DNA of 64,000 nucleotides, taken from NCBI RefSeq assembly GCF_002101785.1, contig NZ_LQPJ01000100.1, positions 30,982-94,981 on the forward strand, in the 5' to 3' direction. The position numbers and the translations under genes were made by a program. The stretch's first letter is position 1. Every line of letters starts with the position of its first letter. Source of the DNA: Mycobacterium palustre. Lineage in GTDB: Bacteria; Actinomycetota; Actinomycetes; Mycobacteriales; Mycobacteriaceae. The notes below the pieces were generated by a model. That model was not told the origin of the DNA and ran no database searches. It saw nothing but the letters and a program-made list of their open reading frames with translations. Below, piece by piece: positions 1 to 8,113 of the stretch.

Positions 1-915
1 GCACCGCGCCGCGGCGACCGCCACGGCGAACTCCGCGTCGGGGGCATCGGTTTGCAGTTGCCGGATCGCATACCAGGCGCTGCCGGTGGACAATTCGGCG
101 CGGACGGCGGCGTCGGCGAGGCGGTGCTTGAGCGCCTGGAACGCGCCGATCTGTCGGCCGAACTGGCGGCGGTCCAAGAGGTACTGCCTGGTGAGTGACA
201 CGCAGTGCTCCGCCAGCGCCGCCTGCTCGGCGGCCAGGAGCGCCGTCGCGCGCAGGCGGACTCGGGCCAGGATGGACTGGGCCGCTCCGGCCACGCCGAT
301 GCGGCGGCCCGGCGCGCCGGACAGCCGCAGATTGGCCAGCGGTCGTGTCGTGTCCAGGGTGGTCAATCGCTCGCGGTACAGGCCGTCGCGACCGGTCACC
401 GCGAAAAGGCTGGTGCCGCGGTCGGTTTCGGCGACCACCAGGACCAGGTCGGCGTCGGCGCCGTCGGGGACGTGGCGGAGGTCGCCAGCGAGGGCCCAGC
501 CCGATCCGTCGCGTTCGGCCCGCGCCGGGTCGCCGGCGAGCGTGGCGGTGAGCTCGCCGGAAACCAGCGCGGGCAGCAGCTCGGCGCAGGCATCGCCGTC
601 ACCGGAGGCCAACAGCGCCTCGGCCGCCAGGCAGGCGGAGGCGAAGTAGGGCACCGGCGTCAGCTCGCGCGCGAGCTCTTCGAACACGACGGCCTGTTCC
701 CTCAGGCCGGCGCCGCCGCCGCCGTATTGCTCCGGCACGGCGATGCCCAGCAGGCCGAGTTCGGCCAGCACCGGCCAGCCCGCCCGCCGCGCGGCCGCGG
801 CGTCGGCGTGGCGGGTTTCGCGCAGGGGCAGATGCCTGGCCACCACCTTGCGCACCATGTCGCGGAGTTCGTCGAGTTCCGACGCGCGCGACGGCGATCC
901 GAGCGAGACGGCCAT
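1..915 (-). CDS. Acyl-CoA dehydrogenase (FadE-type), 3' end beyond window
   Basis: FAD-dependent acyl-CoA dehydrogenase, expected to oxidise an acyl-CoA (fatty acid or sterol side chain) to the enoyl-CoA. The start is the ATG at 915-913, and 305 codons are visible before the gene leaves the window at base 1. The order fits the family: an alpha-helical N-domain with EQYGGGGAGL near residue 70, a middle beta-domain, and a C-terminal helical domain opening with the signature RRQFGRQIGAFQALKHRLAD around residues 247-266. The substrate cannot be told from this part. Palindromic sequences lie just upstream (918-950), so local repression by a small-ligand regulator is plausible. Confidence 0.85.
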   Translation of the reverse strand, partial: MAVSLGSPSRASELDELRDMVRKVVARHLPLRETRHADAAAARRAGWPVLAELGLLGIAVPEQYGGGGAGLREQAVVFEELARELTPVPYFASACLAAEALLASGDGDACAELLPALVSGELTATLAGDPARAERDGSGWALAGDLRHVPDGADADLVLVVAETDRGTSLFAVTGRDGLYRERLTTLDTTRPLANLRLSGAPGRRIGVAGAAQSILARVRLRATALLAAEQAALAEHCVSLTRQYLLDRRQFGRQIGAFQALKHRLADAAVRAELSTGSAWYAIRQLQTDAPDAEFAVAVAAARC

Positions 916-917
916 TT

Positions 918-950
918 TGTATACACTAGGGGCGATTTGACGGGTGTCAA
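918..950. promoter_or_regulatory. Palindromic operator-like sequences upstream of the acyl-CoA dehydrogenase
   Basis: Two inverted repeats lie immediately 5' of the gene starting at 915: TGTATACA (918-925) and TTGAC-GGGT-GTCAA (937-950, 5-4-5). A related word, TTGTATGCAA, recurs near 989-998. Position and symmetry fit a TetR or GntR operator overlapping the promoter; no regulator is encoded next to it in the window. That it is an operator is inference. Confidence 0.4.
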
Positions 951-1609
951 TCCCGCTGGCGAGGGCTCACGGGCGGTTGCCTGCCGTGTTGTATGCAATT
1001 CGGCTTCGGGTCCCGGGTCGGGCCTCGCGCGCCGCCGGAGTCGCCGGTCCCCGAAGTTCGCCGATGTAAACGCGTCGACTAATAAGGGTGAATTCGCTTG
1101 GCGCGTCAGCACCGAAAAGAAATCAGTCGGCCCCGCCAGCTAAATGCGTCGAGACCGAGGGATTGGCGAACTCAGGCCGGGGTGTCGGTGCTGGAGTACA
1201 CCCGGAAGTTGCGGCTGACGGCCGCCGCCCCACCGCGCCGACGTGTGAAACCCGAGGGGTGGCGGCGCATCGCTTCGCTTCGTTCGCGTGCCTGTCGCCG
1301 GGCAGCGAGCCAGGTCGGATGCGATTCAAGGAAAATGACCGTCGCTCCTGATTCATTCGCCACGATTCCACTCCTCCCCGGGCAACCTGCAAAACAAAAG
1401 AACGCTGGTTATCGGATCGTGATTCCAGAATGCCTCGGTGATCCTGAGACCAAACCATGCGCAAACATGAGAATTGGCCGTGAAATCGCCCGAATCCAGA
1501 ACCGCTACCGCGCGGCCGCCCGTTTCCGGCCGGCCGCGATCGAACTGTAGCGACGGGCACCGACAGAATTGCGGTTTCGACCGCGCCGCGGCTCGGCTGC
1601 TATCGTCCC
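951..1609. other. Non-coding stretch, no convincing gene
   Basis: About 660 bases between the acyl-CoA dehydrogenase and the GH16 gene, with lower GC than its surroundings in places. Open frames exist on both strands but have no recognisable domain, no good ribosome binding site and atypical composition. I see no tRNA or clear terminator. It could hold the promoter of the GH16 gene or remnants of a lost gene. Confidence 0.5.
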
Positions 1610-1615
1610 TTGCTT

Positions 1616-2443
1616 ATGCCGGAGATGGATCGCCGCCGCATGATGCTGACGACCGGGATCGGCGTCCTGGCAGCCGCGCTGCCGCTGCCCGAGGCCCGGG
1701 CCAACCCGGAACGGGTGTCGCCGCCGGCCGCGCCCAGCGGCCAGACCGCGAGCTACATCTTCCACGACGAGTTCGACGGCCCGGCCGGCTCGGCCCCCGA
1801 CGGGTCGAAGTGGGCGGTCGCGAAGGCCCGCGAGACGATCAAGGACCCGACCTATTGGGAGCGGCCGGAGAACATCGGGCAGTACCGCGACGACCGCCGC
1901 AACGTGTTTCTCGACGGCAACTCCAATCTCGTGCTGCGCGCCGCCAAGGACGGCCCCACCTATTTCAGCGGCAAGGTGCAAAGCCTCTGGCGAGGCGGCG
2001 TGGGCCACACCTGGGAAGCCCGGATCAAGCTCAACTGCCTGACCGCGGGCGCGTGGCCCGCGTACTGGCTGGGCAACGACGATCAGGGCGAGATCGACGT
2101 CATGGAGTGGTACGGCAACGGCAACTGGCCGTCGGCCACCACCGTGCACGCCAAGGCGAACGGCGGCGAATGGAAGACCCACAACATCGCCGTGGACAGC
2201 GCCTGGCACACCTGGCGCACCCAGTGGGACGAGGCGGGCATCCGGTTCTGGAAGGACTACGTCGACGGCGCCCAACCCTACTTCGACGTGCCGGCCAGCT
2301 CGCTGCCGGATTGGCCGTTCAACGGCGCCGGCTACACCGTCTTTCCGGTCTTCAACCTCGCGATCGCCGGTTCCGGCGGCGGCGATCCCGGCCCGGGGAC
2401 GTACCCCGCCGACATGCTGATCGACTGGATCCGCGTCTGGTAA
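1616..2443 (+). CDS. Secreted glycoside hydrolase family 16 (beta-glucanase-like)
   Basis: Predicted exported endo-beta-glucanase-type enzyme. The N-terminus has a Tat-like signal: an arginine triplet followed by a hydrophobic stretch and an ARA cleavage site near residue 28. The GH16 catalytic motif E-I-D-V-M-E is complete at about residues 159-164, so nucleophile and acid/base glutamates are present, and tryptophan-rich substrate-cleft motifs surround it. About 275 aa, usual for a single-domain GH16 enzyme. The start could also be TTG at 1610 or ATG at 1625; the last lies directly before the twin-arginine region. The polysaccharide substrate is unknown. It stands alone. Confidence 0.85.
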   Translation: MPEMDRRRMMLTTGIGVLAAALPLPEARANPERVSPPAAPSGQTASYIFHDEFDGPAGSAPDGSKWAVAKARETIKDPTYWERPENIGQYRDDRRNVFLDGNSNLVLRAAKDGPTYFSGKVQSLWRGGVGHTWEARIKLNCLTAGAWPAYWLGNDDQGEIDVMEWYGNGNWPSATTVHAKANGGEWKTHNIAVDSAWHTWRTQWDEAGIRFWKDYVDGAQPYFDVPASSLPDWPFNGAGYTVFPVFNLAIAGSGGGDPGPGTYPADMLIDWIRVW

Positions 2444-2453
2444 TCCGCCGCGC

Positions 2454-3299
2454 TCAGCGGGTGAGCAGGGCCGTCGCGCTCCACGGCCGGCGACCCGGGT
2501 GACGCGGGTCCGGCTCGGGCAGCCAGGTCAGGGGGCGCATGGACAGCGGCAGCCGTCGCAGCCGGTGGGCGGCCAGATACAGCGCCTGCACGTCCACGAC
2601 GCGCCAGCCGAGGTCCTCGAAGAAGGCCATCCCGTTCTCGGGTGCGAACCTGAACGGCGCGTTCTGCAGCATGCCCGCCATCTTCTTGTTCATCAGCTTC
2701 TTCAGGCCGGGACCGGCGAAGTCGATCATCCACCAGGCAACCTCGGGGCGCGTGAGCGCCGCGGACAGCGAGGTCATGTCGGCGTCGTCCAGGTACATCG
2801 ACAGGCCCTCGGTCAGCACCAGCGCCCTGGTCGCCCCGCGCAGCGCCTCATCGAGGAAGGCGTCGCGGGCCTGCGGGTCGGCCAGGTCGACGGCGGTGCG
2901 GGTCAGCCGGCAGCGCGGTGTCTGGTCGGCCAGCAGCCGCGTCTTTTCCTCGAGCAACTTGGGCAGGTCCGCCTCCACCCAGGCGAAGTCGGGCGGCAGC
3001 TGCAACCGGTAGGGCCGGGTGTCCAGGCCGGCGGCCAGGTTCAGTACCCGGTCGCAGCCGTCGGCGATCGCGTCGGCGATGGCGTCGTCGATGATCTTGG
3101 TGCGCGCGACGAGCCACCAGCCGCTGCGGGCGGATCGCGGCGAGCCGGCGACGATGGCGTGGCCCTGCTCGCCGGCCAGGCGCGCCGCGAGCGGATCGCT
3201 GAACAGGGCGTCGGGGCGCGAGGATTCGGTGGCGCGGTGCAACGCGGTCCAGCGGGCGGTGTCGGAAACGTGGGTGATCGATGGCCCCGGGCTTGACAT
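2454..3299 (-). CDS. SAM-dependent methyltransferase, TIGR00027/leucine carboxyl methyltransferase-like
   Basis: Class I methyltransferase of the family greatly expanded in mycobacteria. Family features: the N-terminal region with SDTARWTALHRATES, the segment FSDPLAARLAG, the SAM-binding LNLAAGLDTRPYRL around residues 88-101, and an acidic strand WVEADLP after it. At 281 aa it is slightly shorter than the usual ~300. It converges on the GH16 gene, leaving about 10 bases between stop codons. The methyl acceptor is unknown for most members. A second member lies at 59149-60066. Confidence 0.85.
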   Translation of the reverse strand: MSSPGPSITHVSDTARWTALHRATESSRPDALFSDPLAARLAGEQGHAIVAGSPRSARSGWWLVARTKIIDDAIADAIADGCDRVLNLAAGLDTRPYRLQLPPDFAWVEADLPKLLEEKTRLLADQTPRCRLTRTAVDLADPQARDAFLDEALRGATRALVLTEGLSMYLDDADMTSLSAALTRPEVAWWMIDFAGPGLKKLMNKKMAGMLQNAPFRFAPENGMAFFEDLGWRVVDVQALYLAAHRLRRLPLSMRPLTWLPEPDPRHPGRRPWSATALLTR

Positions 3300-3321
3300 A
3301 CGTTGCTTATAGCAGTTGTCG

Positions 3322-3999
3322 CTACTGGCCGGCCCTGGGCCCGGCGAACCACGCCGCGGTCACCGCCCGGGTCTCGGGCGGCGGGAAGACGGCGCCCGGC
3401 GCGCCGAGCTGGCCGACTCGGACCGTCCACGCCGCCGACGATCGGTCGATGCAGCTCCCGGCGCCCTGGCTCGGGAGCCACAGCACCCTGAGGTTTGGTT
3501 GGGGGCCGCCGTCGCAGCTGTAGACGCCTTCATACCCGTCGGCGCGGGCACCCCACGCGCCGCCGTTGCGGAACAGGCAGTGACTGCCGTCGTCCAACGC
3601 CAGCGCGAACGGGTCCGGAGTCGCCGTCGGCTGCACGGGCGGGAGCGGACGGCCATAGGTCACGCGATGCATGCTCTTGTCCCACGGATTGTCCACGCAC
3701 AGAAGCGATCCGGGCGTCGACGGCCAACAGGCGTTGGCACCGGCCGCGGTTGGCGAGCAGTAGTAGACGTCGCCGGCCACCGCCGACGGCGACGCCGTCG
3801 TGCAGTCGCTGGCCTGCCCGACGTTGCCCGGCCCGGACGCCACCTGGTAACCGTTGATCGGTTCGCCGCCCGGTCCGACGGCCACGACCGTGATCTGCTG
3901 GGTCGGGGGCGGTTCGGCGGCGGCCGGTCGCGGTGGCGCTAGCGCCGCCATCGCCAGCACCGCGACGGGGATGAGGGCAACTCGCGGCATCGCTTTCAT
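3322..3999 (-). CDS. Conserved secreted protein of unknown function
   Basis: 225 aa with a clear Sec signal peptide (basic start, hydrophobic core, cleavage after PAAA near residue 28). The mature part carries several cysteines (SDCTT, YYCSP, NACWP, LLCVD, HCLFR, YSCDG, SCIDR), suggesting a disulfide-bonded extracellular fold. I recognise no catalytic motif and cannot assign a function. It lies just upstream of the methyltransferase gene on the same strand (22 bases apart), so the two may be co-transcribed. It diverges from the MDR reductase at 4051. Confidence 0.7.
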   Translation of the reverse strand: MKAMPRVALIPVAVLAMAALAPPRPAAAEPPPTQQITVVAVGPGGEPINGYQVASGPGNVGQASDCTTASPSAVAGDVYYCSPTAAGANACWPSTPGSLLCVDNPWDKSMHRVTYGRPLPPVQPTATPDPFALALDDGSHCLFRNGGAWGARADGYEGVYSCDGGPQPNLRVLWLPSQGAGSCIDRSSAAWTVRVGQLGAPGAVFPPPETRAVTAAWFAGPRAGQ

Positions 4000-4050
4000 C
4001 GCGCCAAACCTCCCGTTCAGCTACCCCCTTCTGGAGGGTACGGTGCGGCT

Positions 4051-5073
4051 ATGCCCGAACGAAACCGTCGCTTCCTGCTGCGCGAGCGCCCCACCGGACG
4101 CATCGGCCCGAACACCTTCGAGCTGCGCGAGGAGGCCGTGCCCGACATCGGCGACGGCGAGGCGCTGGTCCGTGTCGACTGGATATCGCTGGACCCGACG
4201 AACCGCATGTGGATCAACGACACGCCGACGTACCTGCCGCCGGTGGGCATCGGGGAGGTGATGCGCGCCGGCGGTCTCGGCGAGGTCGTCGCGTCGAAGA
4301 ATCCGAAGTATGCGGTGGGCCAGACGCTGCAGGGTCTGCTCGGCTGGCAGGAGTACGCGGTGATCTCCGACGCGGCGTTCGTGACGCCGGTCGACGTCGC
4401 CGCGGGCATTTCGCCGAGCGCCTACCTGGGTGCGCTGGGAACGACCGGACTGACCGCCTGGATCGGCATCCGCGACATCGGCAAGCCGAAACGGGGCGAC
4501 ACCGTGGTCGTCTCGGCCGCGGCCGGCGCGGTCGGCTCGGTCGCCGGTCAGCTCGCCAAGGCCGCCGGGGCGCGCGTCGTCGGCATCGCCGGCGGACCGG
4601 AGAAGTGCGCCCTGCTCACCGACCGGCTCGGCTTCGACGCGGCCGTCGACCACCGCGCCGGCGACTGGGCCGCCCGGCTCGCCGCGGCGACCCCCGACGG
4701 CATCGACGTTGACTTCGAAAACGTCGGCGGCGACATCATGGACGCGGTGTTCGCGCGGCTGAACATCGGTGCGCGCGTTGCGCTTTGCGGCTTGATCTCC
4801 GGCTACAACTCGGCCGACCCGCCGCCGGGGCCGCGCGCCTTCGGCAACCTGCTGGTCCAGCGCGCCACGCTGCGGGGCTTCATCGTCCTCGACCACCTGG
4901 GCCGCGCGACAGAAGCGATGGGCGAAATCGCCGGCCTGATCGGCGACGGCAAGCTCACGCCGCTCGAGACCGTCGTCGAGGGTTTCGAGAAGCTGCCCAC
5001 GGCGATCAACATGCTGTTCGACGGCAAGAACGTCGGCAAGCTCGTGGTCAAGGTCGGCGATCACCAGCCATAG
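4051..5073 (+). CDS. NADP-dependent MDR oxidoreductase (prostaglandin reductase/CurA-like)
   Basis: Zinc-independent medium-chain reductase of about 340 aa that probably reduces the double bond of alpha,beta-unsaturated carbonyls. The N-terminal part is typical of the group (LRERPTGRIG, WISLDPTNRMW), the core has the nucleotide-binding segment VVSAAAGAVGSVAGQLAK near residues 153-170, and a later strand reads DFENVGGDIMD, diagnostic of leukotriene/prostaglandin reductases. No zinc-ligand cysteines. The start ATG follows a short GGAGGG-containing leader. Physiological substrate unknown. Confidence 0.85.
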   Translation: MPERNRRFLLRERPTGRIGPNTFELREEAVPDIGDGEALVRVDWISLDPTNRMWINDTPTYLPPVGIGEVMRAGGLGEVVASKNPKYAVGQTLQGLLGWQEYAVISDAAFVTPVDVAAGISPSAYLGALGTTGLTAWIGIRDIGKPKRGDTVVVSAAAGAVGSVAGQLAKAAGARVVGIAGGPEKCALLTDRLGFDAAVDHRAGDWAARLAAATPDGIDVDFENVGGDIMDAVFARLNIGARVALCGLISGYNSADPPPGPRAFGNLLVQRATLRGFIVLDHLGRATEAMGEIAGLIGDGKLTPLETVVEGFEKLPTAINMLFDGKNVGKLVVKVGDHQP

Positions 5074-5179
5074 AGACAACCGTCATCGTCACCCACGGTC
5101 ACCGGAAATGAGGAATCATGTGGTCGTCCGCGGACCCTGCGCGGCCCAGCAACGGTTCCTGACTGACGAGGATCCACCC

Positions 5180-6652
5180 ATGGCAAACGATGTCGCCGGT
5201 CGCGGTGACGCCGATGGCGTCCCGCAGCTGCGCCGAGGTCTTGCCAACCGGCACATCCAGTTGATCGCGATCGGCGGCGCGATCGGCACCGGCTTGTTCA
5301 TGGGCAGCGGCAAAACGATCTCGTTGGCCGGCCCGGCGGTGCTGTTGGTGTACGGGATCATCGGGTTCTTCGTGTTCTTCGTGCTGCGCGCGATGGGCGA
5401 ATTGCTGCTGTCGAACCTGAACTACAAGTCGTTCCTCGACTTCGCCGCCGACCTGTTGGGCCCCGCGGCGGGGTTTTTCATCGGGTGGTCGTACTGGTTC
5501 GCCTGGGTCGTCACCGCGATCGCGGAAATCGTCGCGATCACCGGCTACGCGAAATTCTGGTGGCCGGGCCTGCCGGCATGGCTGCCGGCCGTGGTGGCCG
5601 TCGGGCTGATCCTGCTGTTCAATCTGTTCAGCGTGCGGCATTTCGGGGAGATCGAGTTCTGGTTCGCGATGATCAAGGTCGCCGCGATCGTGTGTTTCAT
5701 CGTCGTCGGTGCCATCCTGGTTGCGACGAAATTCGTTTCGCCGCAAGGTTATCCCGCGACGGTGAATAACCTGTGGAACGACGGCGGGTTCTTCGCGACC
5801 GGCTTCATGGGCGTGGTCGGCGGATTCCAGATCGCGTTTTTCGCATTCGTGGGCGTCGAATTGGTCGGCACCGCGGCGGCCGAGACGGCCAATCCGCGCC
5901 GCACCCTCCCCCGCGCCATCAATGCGGTCCCGCTGCGGGTGGCGATCTTCTACATCGGTGCGCTGCTGGCGATCCTCACCGTCGTCCCCTGGCGGCGGCT
6001 ACCCAGCGGCGAGTCCCCCTTCGTGACGATGTTCTCGCTGGCCGGGCTCGCCGCCGCGGCGTCGGTGGTCAACTTCGTCGTCACCACCGCGGCCGCCTCC
6101 TCGGCCAATTCCGGTGTATTCTCCACCGGCCGCATGCTTTTCGGCCTGGCCGACGAAGGGAGCGCCCCGGCGCCCTTCCGCCGGTTGAACCGCGGCGGCG
6201 TGCCGGCGCTCGCGCTGTTTCTCACCGCCGCCCTGCTGTTGACGGCCATCCCGCTGCTCTACGTCGGCGGTTCCGTGATGAACGCCTTCACGCTCGTGAC
6301 GACGATTTCTTCGCTGCTGTTCATGTTCGTGTGGGCGATGATCATCGTCAGCTACCTCGCCTACCGCCGCCGCGACGCGGCGCGGCACGCCGCGTCGCGC
6401 TACAAGATGCCGGGCGGCGTGGTGATGTGTTGGGCCGTCCTGGTGTTCTTCGCGTTCGTGATTTGGACGTTGTGTACCGAGCGGGAAACGGCGATCGCCC
6501 TGGGCTGGTTTCCGCTGTGGTTCGTAATCCTTGCGGCGGGATGGCTGATCGTGCGGCGCCGGCCCGGACACAGCGAGAGGTACCGCCGGTTTTGCGCCGA
6601 GATCAACCGCGCGGTTGGCGAGGACGCGGAGAGCGCGCCGATCGCGCCCTGA
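5180..6652 (+). CDS. cycA: Amino acid permease, D-serine/D-alanine/glycine transporter type
   Basis: APC-superfamily inner-membrane amino acid:proton symporter with 12 predicted membrane segments. It closely resembles CycA: LANRHIQLIAIGGAIGTGLF at the N-terminus, then MRAMGELLLSNL-like, SFLDFAADLLGP, FAFVGVELVGTAAAE and SANSGVFSTGRMLFGLA. The ATG at 5180, preceded by GAGGATC, gives 490 aa; an upstream in-frame ATG at 5108 would add 24 residues that do not resemble the family. In mycobacteria CycA takes up D-alanine, glycine and the drug D-cycloserine. It stands alone on the + strand. Confidence 0.88.
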   Translation: MANDVAGRGDADGVPQLRRGLANRHIQLIAIGGAIGTGLFMGSGKTISLAGPAVLLVYGIIGFFVFFVLRAMGELLLSNLNYKSFLDFAADLLGPAAGFFIGWSYWFAWVVTAIAEIVAITGYAKFWWPGLPAWLPAVVAVGLILLFNLFSVRHFGEIEFWFAMIKVAAIVCFIVVGAILVATKFVSPQGYPATVNNLWNDGGFFATGFMGVVGGFQIAFFAFVGVELVGTAAAETANPRRTLPRAINAVPLRVAIFYIGALLAILTVVPWRRLPSGESPFVTMFSLAGLAAAASVVNFVVTTAAASSANSGVFSTGRMLFGLADEGSAPAPFRRLNRGGVPALALFLTAALLLTAIPLLYVGGSVMNAFTLVTTISSLLFMFVWAMIIVSYLAYRRRDAARHAASRYKMPGGVVMCWAVLVFFAFVIWTLCTERETAIALGWFPLWFVILAAGWLIVRRRPGHSERYRRFCAEINRAVGEDAESAPIAP

Positions 6653-6757
6653 GGCCCGCGTCGCACGGTTCTTGGGATCGGTAGCCCGTCGGTCCTTTTG
6701 TACTTCTCGCAACGACGACGCCAACCCGGCGGCGCCACCTGAAAGGAAATCAGCAAG

Positions 6758-7012
6758 ATGAAGATCGTCCCCGCCAGCATCGAAGAGCAGATCAACCGCG
6801 TCGACCGGCAGCGCAGCCTGTACTTCGGAATCAGCGCCGCGGTGGTCGCGGTGTTGAGCGTGTTCCGCCTGCTTTGGGTGCTCTACCTGGCGTTCACCTT
6901 CGACTGGATGTTCGGTTCGCTGGTTTTCCAGATGGTGTTCTTGGCCGTGATCGGCGCCGTCGCCGGCGTCGCGGCGGTCGGCTTCCTGACCCGCTACAAC
7001 AGGGGGTCGTGA
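6758..7012 (+). CDS. Small two-TM membrane protein, unknown function
   Basis: 84 aa: a short charged N-terminal region (EEQINRVDRQRS) followed by two hydrophobic helices, about residues 21-45 and 53-77, and a basic tail. A strong ribosome binding site (AAAGGAAA) precedes the ATG at good spacing, which supports translation. I recognise no family. It sits between the permease and the epimerase pseudogene and is probably monocistronic. Confidence 0.65.
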   Translation: MKIVPASIEEQINRVDRQRSLYFGISAAVVAVLSVFRLLWVLYLAFTFDWMFGSLVFQMVFLAVIGAVAGVAAVGFLTRYNRGS

Positions 7013-7113
7013 CCCCGCGCCCGCCTCGCGCGCCGAGACTGCGCCCAGCGCGTGGGTCGGCGCGCGAAAGGCGTATCTGTACGCAGGCTCGACGCCGCCT
7101 TCGAAACAAAAGG

Positions 7114-8013
7114 TCAGGCGACCAGCTCGGGGTGGAACTTGGCCGCCATCCGGCGTAGCCCGTCGCGCCAGTCGACGGTGGTGCCGCCGATCAGCTCGTG
7201 CATCCGGGTTGCGTCGGTGGGGTTGCCGCGCAGCGCCTGCTCGCTCTCGCTGAACACCGGCTCCTTGCCGATGAGCTCACCGAGAAAGCCGCACCACTCC
7301 TGCAGGCTGACGGTCTGGTCGCCGCCCCAATTGACCGTCGTCGCCGGCACCGACGCCACCTCGAGCAGCTTGGGGATGGTCGCGATGACATCGTCCTCGT
7401 GAATCGGGTTGTAGAAGGCGGGTCCGCCCGGCGGGACGGGAATCGGGATGCCGGCCAGCATCATCTCCATGTGGTAGTACGGCCACCCGCCGTTGTCGCC
7501 GTACGGGACGTTGAGGCGGGCGATGGTGGTGGGCACACCGAGGGCGCGCGCCACCGTCCGCGCGACGACCTCCCCGGCGATCTTGGAGATGGAATACGTT
7601 GGGAACAAACACTTGTGGTTGTCGCCCAGCGCGGCCTTCTCGGTCCGCGGCTCGTCGCCCGGCGGGTCGTACACGGCCGCCGACGAGCAATGCAGGAAGG
7701 CCTTGGCGCCGCGGCAGTGGGCCATCAGCAGGCCGACCGATTCCGCGTTGGTTGCCAGGTCGGTGTCCCAGCCGCCGCTCTTGGCCACCGCAAGGTTGAG
7801 CACGTAGTCGAAATCGTTTGGCAGGCCTGTGAAGTCGCCCTTGGCCAGGTTGACCCGCTGGCAGCAAATCCCGGCCTTCTCGAGGCCCTCTTGCGCGGCC
7901 GGGTCGGTGAAGCGGGCGATGCCCCACACCTCGTTGTCGGCGGCGAGGGCCCGGGCGACGGGCGTCGCGATTTAGCCGGTCGGACCGGTGATCAGGATTT
8001 TCGAGCCGCGCAT
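7114..8013 (-). pseudogene. NAD-dependent epimerase/dehydratase interrupted by an in-frame TAA
   Basis: Extended short-chain dehydrogenase (UDP-sugar epimerase type). The natural start at 8013 reads MRGSKILITGPTG and then meets TAA at codon 14 (7974-7972); the same frame continues with IATPVARALAADNEVWG and runs intact to 7114. The stop falls inside the Rossmann motif GPTGxIA, where glutamine (CAA) is expected, so one C-to-T change explains it. The remaining 285 codons have the YSISK active-site motif and normal composition. Restart at the GTG at 7929 would give 271 aa without the NAD-binding loop, so the product is probably dead. A sequencing error cannot be excluded. Confidence 0.8.
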
Positions 8014-8072
8014 GCGCTGATGGTAGGCGATCGGCAAAGCGCGCGGCCTTCGCCGGGCACGTGTGATGCCCG

Positions 8073-8094
8073 ACTTTCGCGCATTGTGCTCAGC
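8073..8094. promoter_or_regulatory. Short copy of the element shared with the mmpL and papA upstream regions
   Basis: A 16-base identity (8079-8094, GCGCATTGTGCTCAGC) with the right end of the 61-bp element at 17889-17949, with weaker similarity extending to the left. It lies between the epimerase pseudogene start (8013, minus) and the sensor kinase start (8114, plus). A 16-base match alone could be chance in GC-rich DNA; the placement upstream of genes makes it worth recording. Confidence 0.35.
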
Positions 8095-8113
8095 CGCGCG
8101 GTAGGGTCCTTCC

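Noticed and set aside
1123..1560. A 145-codon minus-strand open frame in the long non-coding stretch
   Set aside because: No recognisable domain, no ribosome binding site, and composition unlike the neighbouring genes.
4021..4044. Short inverted repeat TACCC...GGGTA before the MDR reductase as an operator
   Set aside because: Only five paired bases; overlaps the ribosome binding region and could be chance.
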